From: Nannobrachium achirus
Taxonomy: Eukaryota; Chordata; Actinopteri; Myctophiformes; Myctophidae
DNA length: 64,000 bases
Assembly: GCA_963921795.1 (NCBI GenBank)
Contig: OY997641.1
Coordinates: forward strand, 61,695,000 to 61,758,999
Direction: 5' to 3'
Under the pieces are notes generated by a model that was not told where the DNA came from, did not search any database, and worked only from the letters and a program-made list of their open reading frames with translations. Position 1 is the first letter of the stretch; each line of letters begins with the position of its first letter. Of this stretch, positions 56,408 through 64,000 are shown in pieces. A program made the position numbers and the translations under genes.

Positions 56408-56489
56408 CTGTGGCCACATACCGTTGAGTTGACTCATATATCATACGTGGTACATGTATCGTGTACATCATGTACATTGTTGATGAGTA
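55676..56489. other. No supported gene
   Basis: Two CGCCAGCAG-centred segments (near 56020-56035 and 56140-56155) repeat each other, and a (TC)n tract lies at 56378-56401. No exon was confirmed. Confidence 0.45.
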
Positions 56490-56811
56490 AAGCCCTTTGC
56501 ACACAGACGCGTTTTTCTCGCACGAAAGAAAAAACGGACGATTCCATTTTTTTAAAGAAAACAATGATTCTCTATGACCTCATGCACACCGGCTCGAATT
56601 TGCCATGCGGCAAGTGGCTGCGTATTTTTCACGATCTAACCCAGTTCGATTTGTGCGTCTTGTTGCATGCGGTAAAAACTCATCGACTCCTTTTATGACT
56701 CCTCTTCGGATCCGCAGTGTGGATTCCGCACAGCCTTGCACACCAAATCCAATGTGTTTTAATCACACAGCAAACGGAAAGAAACGCAACGGTCCTGTGT
56801 GCAAAGCCCTT
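56490..56811. mobile_element. TA-flanked MITE, second copy of the 5628 family
   Basis: The right end CCTGTGTGCAAAGCCCTT matches 5944-5961. The left end AAGCCCTTTGCACACAG is a variant. Interior landmarks (ACACCAAATCCAATGTGTTTT and GGATCCGCAGTGTGGATTCC) are shared in reverse orientation. Confidence 0.75.
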
Positions 56812-57778
56812 TTATTTAGTCTTGTAACATTAATGTGATTCCATGCTTATAGCTGTGTTGTGAGTATATACATTCTTTTGTTGAGTTTTTCTTACACAAA
56901 ACGTATTTAAATCATGGACGCGAGCAAACTGGTCAACTGCATGGGCATATGCACACTGTAAAATCATATATCACAGTCTCCCGATGTGTCCAAATGGAAC
57001 CAAATCGACCCATTCAGTTTAATCTGGACCCCATGTAACACAGAATATTTTAGAGCAGATTCTGCTGTGCACTCTCTAAATGCTTTTCCAAAATGTTCAA
57101 CCATGATATCCGTTTTGATGTGTTCTCCACTTGGACTTTTGCAGATTTAAAGTTTGTCAAAAATAATTTTGGGGTATAGTATCATAGTTTTAACTGGGCA
57201 GCATGTTGGGCATCACCTCGATTCAGAGGCCCATACTGACTTTCATAATGTGAGCGAAGGGACAAAACTTGAAACAGTGCTGAATTATATTAGCAAATGC
57301 ATGAATTTGGTACTGTAGACATAAAATGCTGACTATTGTTTTCCTTTACAGCTGTATGTGTCAGCCTAACCAAGTATTTCCTATAAGTATGTGACAATAC
57401 CATTCAATTAATTGTATCTTAATCCCCTGTCTCACTGGTCGGTGTCCTCAGAATGATGCACTTATTATAGCATAATGCATTATAAATTATAATGCTTTAT
57501 AATGCATTAGAAAGTCGACCTTAATATAAAGTGTTACCAGCATATTTTCTAAAACAGTCACCAGTCATGTTGCCATCCCTTAGCTTTCGCTGAACTGACA
57601 CCACTGGTTGCAGTGTAAAACTCTGACCACTCTTCATTACTGCAACAGAGCATTACTTTTGTTTTTCATCAAAGAGAAAACCTGTATAAAACTAAGACCG
57701 AAAGACTGTATACAAAGTCAATGATACCCACCCATAAACTTAAGTTTAGATCATGGGTGGGCATCATCCTGACTTTAA
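56812..57778. other. No supported gene
   Basis: Begins with a partial module Z relative (TTGTAACATTAATGTGATTCC). A half copy of the 9307 hairpin (GTCATGTTGCCATCCCTTAGC) lies near 57559-57580. Confidence 0.45.
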
Positions 57779-60184
57779 CCCTTGGATGCATGACCAACCA
57801 ATACCTACACTCTTCCATGAGTGGGGTCAAAAACGACCCCAATTAAAATCAATGTATTTTTGCAGTAAACGACTTGCTCTCACACGTAACTCTGCCATAC
57901 TTTTGCCTAGCAACGTGATTTCAACTTTAAAACACTCACACGACTTGGGCCTTTTTTCTGCCAATAAGGACAAGCGGTAATTGTTGAAGCCCCGCCCCCT
58001 CTGTCTACTAAACGCGTGCAGCAGCTGTCACACTTTGCTCTCACACTTTTCTCTTACACGTAACTCTGACATACTTTTGCGTAGCAACGTGATTTCAACT
58101 TTAAAACGCTCACACGACTTGGCACTTTTTCCGGCCAATAGGGACGAGCTGTAATTGTTGAAGCCCCGCCCCCCCCCCCCCTGTCTTCCTATTGGCTGGG
58201 CTTTAAACAGCCATAACTCCAGTTCGCAGCATGTTACCGTCTTGAAACTTGGTGTCTGGACTTAATCCACCATAGGGATGAGCTGCAATTGTTGAAGCCC
58301 CGCCCCCTCTTGCCTCCTATTGGCTTGGCTATAAACAGCCATAACTCCATTTTGCAGCATGGTACCGTTTCGTAACTTGGTGTCTGGACTTAGACAGCTA
58401 ATATGGACGAGCTGTAATTGTTGAAGCCCCACCCCCTCTGACAAGTCTGTTGTTTCCACCCGCCCTGACGGTCACTTCTCGCCCTTAGGGTGTCTTACTG
58501 GCAATAGTAGTAATAGTAGTAATAGTAGTAGTAATAGTAATAGTAGTATTTGGACACAGCTCCTACAATTTTACCCTAAAATCACGCAAATCGGTACACA
58601 CTATGTCTACACTCATCTCATCAACATGTGACCTGACAGTCGCTTACCTCCCGATTAGGGAGTCTTACTGGTAATAGTAGTAATAGTAGTAATAGTAGTA
58701 GTAATAGTAATAGTAGTGATATCAGTAATAATAGTTGCGACCGTAGGTCGCAAGTTTAGTATGTGAACGGTCACAGCTTGTAGGTAGGTATGTATGTATG
58801 TATGTATGTATATGTACTGTATGTCTCTCTGTCACGCCTGACACTGTGGTTCTATGGGTTTGTCGCTCTGACATCATGCTCTGATGTCAATGTGATGTCA
58901 GGGGAACCACTCTAACAGAATGTGTTTGCCGCTCTGGCTTCACTGTGATGTCACACTAAACGTTTTTATGCCCATACATGGAGATCCCTGTCTGTAGAAC
59001 CTGCCACACAGATATGGGATGTCTTGGCCTTATGTCTTGGCCATATATGGATTCTGTTAGTGTTGTATGTGGACGATGTGGTCTCCATATATGGGTATTC
59101 CCATATGAAGTCCTGTTAGATATGGGCTTAATATTAATGACTTCAGGGAACTCCATGTATGGGCATAAAAGGGATTCTGTTAGTTTGACATCATAGTGAA
59201 GCCAGAACGTGATGTCAGAGCGGCAAACCCATTCTGTTAGAGTGGTTCCCCCGACATCACAGTGACATCAGAGCTTGATGTCAGAGCGACAAACCCATAG
59301 ACCCACAGTGTCAGGCGTGACAGAGATACATACATACATATGGACAAGCTTTAACCGTTCACATACTTGCAATCTACGGTCGCAACTATTATACTATTAC
59401 TACTACTATTACACTATTACTACTTTTATTACTACTATTACTACTATTACCAGTAAGCGACCGTCAGGGCGGGTGGAAACAACAGACTTGTAAGAGGGGG
59501 CGGGGCTTCAACAATTACAGCTCGTCCATATTGGCCATCTAAGTCCAGACACCAATTTTCGAGACTGTATACAATGCTGCAAAATGGAGTTATGGATGTT
59601 TAAAGCCCAGCCAATAGGAGGGAAGAGGGGGCGTGGCTTCAACAATTACAGCTCGTCCCTATTGGCCGGAAAAAGTGCCAAGTCGTGTGAGCGTTTTAAA
59701 GTTGAAATCATGTTGCTACGCAAAAGTATGCCAGAGTTACGTGTGAGAGCAAAGTGTGACAGCAAAGTGTGACACCTGCTGCACGTGTTTAGTAGACAGA
59801 GGGGGCGGAGCTTCAACAATTCCAGCTCGTCCCTATTGGCGGAAAAAAGGCCAAAGTCGTGTGAGTGTTTTAAAGTTGAAATCACGTTGCTAGGCAAAAG
59901 TATGTCAGAGTTATGTGTGAGAGCGAAGTAGTTTATTGCAAAAATGCATTGATTTTAATTGGGGTCATTTTTGACCCCACTCATGGAAGAGTGGGGTAGT
60001 GATACAAAAACTGCAATTTCTTAAAATTAATGAAAGGAATGATAAAAATGCAAATGGCCTCATGTCACAAACATGTTTTATGAGGAATACCTGGAATATG
60101 AAAATATTTAAACTTTTAATTTTAAAGATATTGAAGAATAACAACCCCTGGGGTCATTTTTGACCCCACTCATGCATCCTAGGG
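57779..60184. mobile_element. 2.4-kb piggyBac-like foldback element
   Basis: TTAA flanks at 57775-57778 and 60185-60188. Ends CCCTTGGATGCATGA and, in reverse complement, CCCTAGGATGCATGA. Nearly the whole element is an inverted repeat. Outer arms (about 57806-58495 and 59455-59990) carry TTGTTGAAGCCCCGCCCCC and CACACGACTTGG motifs. Inner arms (about 58737-58985 and 59140-59400) carry CGACCGTAGGTCGC and CATGTATGGGCATAAA. The left arm has tandem extra units. (TAG)n and (GTAT)n tracts lie between. No transposase frame. Confidence 0.85.
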
Positions 60185-60379
60185 TTAAGTGAGTGAAGGT
60201 CCAAAACTTGAAACACATTAAAGCTTCATGAATTTGGTAAACAAATGCAAACTTTTTGTTTACCCTGATTTAACAATCAATAGCACTAATTAATGTCAGC
60301 TGTAACAAACGCCTGTCTTGTCTGTCTTCTGCACACGTGTCAACTGAATGCAGCCTAGATATCAAGTAATTCCCTGTTA

Positions 60380-61074
60380 GTCGGGGATCCACATGCCCAA
60401 AAGCTCAAGGAATAGGGTTGAACCTGTGATGTTCTGCCGCACTTTTTATTTCTGTTTTATCTATTAGTTTGGTCATTAAGGTCCACAGAATGAGAGGCCT
60501 GCTCTGCCGGAAACATCGCGAAAAAAAGTTATGGACATTTGTATATTCACTGTCCCATTGACTCCACTAGAAATATTAAAAAAAGAAAATAAATCTGCTT
60601 TAAGTAGCATGTGAGGGGTCAAACTAGGGGTTCTTCGTCATTCTGAATCCATTGCAAGCATTTGTTTTGCATGAAACCATTCCTTGGGCAAAATATTGGC
60701 AACTAAACACTGTGAAAAGTGATGAGTCATCACTTTTTTCCCACTTTTCACAGTTCTGGGTGGCCAAAATTTTGCCCAAGGAATGTTCTTCATGCAAAAC
60801 AAATGCTTGCAATGGATTCAGAATCATGAAGAACCCCTAGTTTGACCCCTGACATGCTACTTAAAGCAGATTTATTTTTATTTTTTAAATATTTCTAGTG
60901 GAGTCAATGGGACAGAAATATACAAATGTCCATAACTTTTTTTTGCAATGTTTCCGGCAGAGCAGGCCTCTCATTCTGTGGACCTTAATGACCAAACTAA
61001 TAGATAAAACAGAAATAAAAAGTGCGGCAGAACATCACAGGTCCCCTCCCATTTTGGTGACTGGATCCCCGGCT
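60380..61074. mobile_element. 0.7-kb foldback element
   Basis: Arms 60380-60726 and 60738-61074 are inverted copies with several small differences. They start and end at CGGGGATCCA/TGGATCCCCG and meet at a centre of GATGAGTCATCAC. No frame or target duplication was recognised. Confidence 0.85.
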
Positions 61075-62200
61075 ATGTAGTAGGTACTAGGTAGGTCCTC
61101 TCCCCCTCATGTTAAACTTACATTAGTAGTACCGGTACATAATGTTTTCAGTATGATCTGCCAATGGGCCAATTCATTTGTCTTCCCAATGGGCTGTATA
61201 CTCTTAATTTGGGTGCAAATTTATGCAAATTAATATTTATTTTTTCAAAATTAATTTAAATATATCAACGTTTTTTCTTGTAATAATCATAATAATTTAT
61301 AATCAATGAAAAAAGGGAGCAAGTTAAATACTTGTCATTTATGAGTTTGATTATTCTATACAAATATATTATTTTTAAAAGTTCCTTTTTCAAAGTGAGA
61401 AACATACACCTTTATGAAATAAGAGGGGGCAGGATTTGTAAGGGCAGCCATGATTCTATTGGACAGTATGCGCCTTCAAAATCAACCCCCCCTGAACAGT
61501 CCGCCCCTTAAGAATCCGCCTACTGGGTTTCTGTGGTCTGCATTCAGACTCAATAGAGACACACATGCTCCTACAAATTCACGCCCACAATTGAGACAGC
61601 GGCCCCACTTCGGGTAAGGGAGCACGGTGTACTGTACTGCAAGCCATAGCCCATAGAAATTGCATTGCAATTCAACTGTGGTTAGCCTAATATTAAAATA
61701 ATCCTACATGAACTGAAAACTATATTGATTTAAATAAAAATATGTTTTCAAATGATTGGTCTGTCTTTGTCAACATATCTTCTTTTGAATTAGGCTACAT
61801 TCATTGGCCAATATTTTTAATGTGGTGGTGGTGCGAGGGGGTCACCTAGTTTTTTCTTTTTCTTCTTTTTTTAGGCCGTCACAGGTTGGATTGTGACGGT
61901 CCAGGGGCCGTAGTATTTACTGTAACAGGAGTCTCCATCTCTCACCAGCTATTTATTAAACAGAAAATGCAAGTTCAGGTTGGGATACCAATTTTATCCA
62001 ATCAGAATAAGAGAACTCAGTCAGGATATAGACAGAAGTTAAATTGTTAGTGATGACACAACTGGAAAAGGAACACTGGGGAGGCAAATGCTCAACTCTA
62101 TGCAAATGTGAAGCAAGCCAATCACAACGTAGCAATTATTTTGCGTTGAATGTCTGCATTGAGTGACAAATCAATCGACCCCACTTCATAGATGGCCATC
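61075..62200. other. No supported gene
   Basis: AT-rich sequence with one small hairpin (GCCGTCACAGG/TTGTGACGG near 61874-61898). No coding or element signal beyond this. Confidence 0.5.
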
Positions 62201-62518
62201 TCTAGCCATCAATAAGTACTGGGAAATGTGTGTCTGCGTAAAGCTATGCTCACCTTCACCACAAGGGTGCAGTGTAGGTTAAGTTTATATGTCGTGGTGA
62301 TTGGCAGCACAACAACATGAATGTTACTCAATTCAATGGGGCCTTATTGGTAAGAGCAAACCTAATGTTTACAAAAACAAGAATGGCCACCTGTGATATG
62401 ACAGGGAGACACAAGAGCATATTCTTCCTTTAATAAAAACTGAACACAGTAATGAATCTCATATTACACTTTTATTTCCATTTTATTACACAGTAATAAT
62501 CCCATTCCCAATCAGAGA
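62201..62518. repeat. Low-copy duplicated module X, copy 2
   Basis: Aligns with 30303-30640 in the same orientation. The paralogues are clearly diverged by indels and substitutions, so the duplication is not recent. Confidence 0.75.
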
Positions 62519-62920
62519 AAATGTCCACATGCATCCGTATAATAGGAGCACGGGTGTACTGTTTTAATTGGAAAACAAATACTAATAGCACAATTAATAT
62601 ACTTTTCCATCTAATATAAACTGATTATACCATCCAATTACAATGCATTCAATGCATTATGCATTCATAATTAATGAAACAAAAAACAAGATGATGTATC
62701 ACAACATAGACCTTGCATAAAATAAGATTATTCATTCCTGATCAACAATACATTGTTGAGAAAACAGTCAAGGACTTCCTATGAAATTAATGGTGGCTCC
62801 ATGCACAGAGCAAGGAAATTGCTATGCATAATACAGATTTATAATTTACTCAGGCTTGATTTCAGTGCAAAACCCTGTCCACCTGTACATAGAGCTGCAC
62901 AATTATGGCTAAAGTGATTC
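62519..62920. other. No gene seen
   Basis: AT-rich sequence containing repeated GCATTCA-type short motifs. Nothing supported. Confidence 0.5.
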
Positions 62921-63181
<261 letters not shown>

Positions 63182-63317
63182 CCTTAAAGTATAGAGGAAT
63201 AATGAAAGAGACATGGATATTATGAACCTCAAATGAAAGGGTGAAATGTGTTTTTACTTTGATTCAAATGTATTTTATTTCTTTGAGTGACTGTATTTTA
63301 TACAGTATTATGCTGCA

Positions 63318-63318
63318 C

Positions 63319-63359
<41 letters not shown>
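63318..63359. repeat. (GAT)n microsatellite
   Basis: About 14 GAT units. Confidence 0.95.
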
Positions 63360-63563
63360 TTCTATCAAACAGTGGTTTCCATTATTCCCTTTCTATGCTT
63401 TGGTGTGCTGGGGAGGCAAACTAAACTATAAACTAACTAACGAACTAACATGCAGGGACCGAACTCGACTCTGTGGTGGTAATTGACCATATTCACCTGA
63501 CGGCCATGTTTGAAATTTGCATCGAAACCGGGTGGCAACTGGGGTGGCATTTCCTTAACTTAA

Positions 63564-64000
63564 CCCTTAAGTTCTGTTCGGGTCATTTTGACCCATTTTA
63601 CATTTTCATTTGAAAGAGAATGGTAGAAGTTTATAACAGCAGACAGGAAGACAGACTGCTTGCAGGAGTGCAAGAAGCTTATACAGTATGTGCCTCACAT
63701 GCAGTCCGTGTTTGTGAAGCATGTGTCTCCTAGTGTATACATACAAGTGTACATTCATATGTGACATTAATGTGTTTTCCCATGTTCACATGCGTGCTCA
63801 GCTCTTATTTTACATGAATTTCAGCTCAGTAAAAACGCCTAGCTCTTTCAGTGTTTTATGTGATATAGCAAAGCATAAATGCAAACATTTACCATATATA
63901 TATGAATTGTTTGGAATTAAGACAAAGTCAATGTATGATGATGATGATTTGTTAAGTAAAACATTATATTAGTTTTGATTTTTAAACCAAATATCCCCTG
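63564..64000. mobile_element. piggyBac-like MITE, second copy, cut by window end
   Basis: Begins after TTAA (63560-63563) with CCCTTAAGTTCTGTTCGGG and shares AAAAACGCCTAGCTCTTTCA and its following 100 bp with 43549-44160. The right end lies beyond the window. Confidence 0.85.

Noticed and set aside
56297..56698. 133-codon plus-strand frame
   Set aside because: It runs through a (TC)n tract and into the MITE at 56490, with no domain or splice support.

Overview
This is vertebrate, almost certainly teleost fish, genomic DNA that is dominated by transposable elements. The support is the long (CA/GT)n microsatellites, TTAGGG-type interstitial repeats, tRNA-derived SINEs, many MITE-like hAT, piggyBac and TTAA elements, L1, L2-type and Penelope-like retroelement pieces, a Tc1/mariner relic, and short GT-AG introns of about 80-115 bp. 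There is no bacterial-style gene density, operon, CRISPR array or recognisable conserved multi-exon gene. All calls were made by eye. Splice structures and element families are inferences from motifs, not database hits.

Protein-coding content is sparse. Two open frames look like real genes. CDS A (16745-17074, +, 109 aa) follows a strong splice acceptor and has a strong Kozak context and an internally duplicated IPxVIP helix motif. CDS C (52801-53136, +, 111 aa) follows a splice acceptor, has an MGNVDS myristoylation-type N terminus and two AATAAA signals downstream. Each has a plausible upstream promoter with non-coding 5' exon(s): 6604-6927 for A and 49990-50182 for C. That leaves TE-filled introns of about 9.8 kb and 2.6 kb. 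I recognise neither protein family. Two further spliced transcription units are weaker: unit B (minus, 25225 to about 22990, TATA box plus several exon-like segments) and unit D (plus, about 31955-32425, 81-bp intron and AATAAA).

Layout. 1-4.1 kb: telomere-like repeats, then a 2.9-kb unclassified element carrying a SINE and two more tRNA-like modules. 4.2-6.0 kb: hAT-like element with an L2-type LINE inside it, then a TA-flanked MITE. 6.6-7.2 kb: promoter and 5' exons of gene A, then a LINE fragment. 9.25-16.05 kb: a giant inverted repeat with arms over 2 kb, holding mirrored microsatellites, MITEs, hairpins and a 66-bp tandem array. 16.7-17.7 kb: CDS A. 21-27.2 kb: second and third copies of the 2.9-kb element; the second copy is split around unit B. 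27-36 kb: microsatellites, hAT MITEs, low-copy duplicated modules, a hammerhead-ribozyme retroposon, unit D and a possible solo LTR. 36.4-41 kb: a MULE-like CpG-rich element with 9-bp target duplication, and an L1 interrupted by a 2.1-kb hAT element with a perfect 8-bp target duplication. 42-49 kb: MITEs, a second hammerhead retroposon, a piggyBac-like element and a Tc1 relic. 49.7-53.4 kb: SINE and gene C. 53.6-64 kb: hAT MITE, microsatellites, a 2.4-kb piggyBac-like foldback, a 0.7-kb foldback and a truncated piggyBac-like copy at the window end.

The genes show no shared pathway. The strongest candidates for something undescribed are the two orphan proteins, the huge inverted repeat lying in the putative intron of A, the short hammerhead-ribozyme retroposons whose empty sites are also in the window, and the piggyBac-like foldback element.
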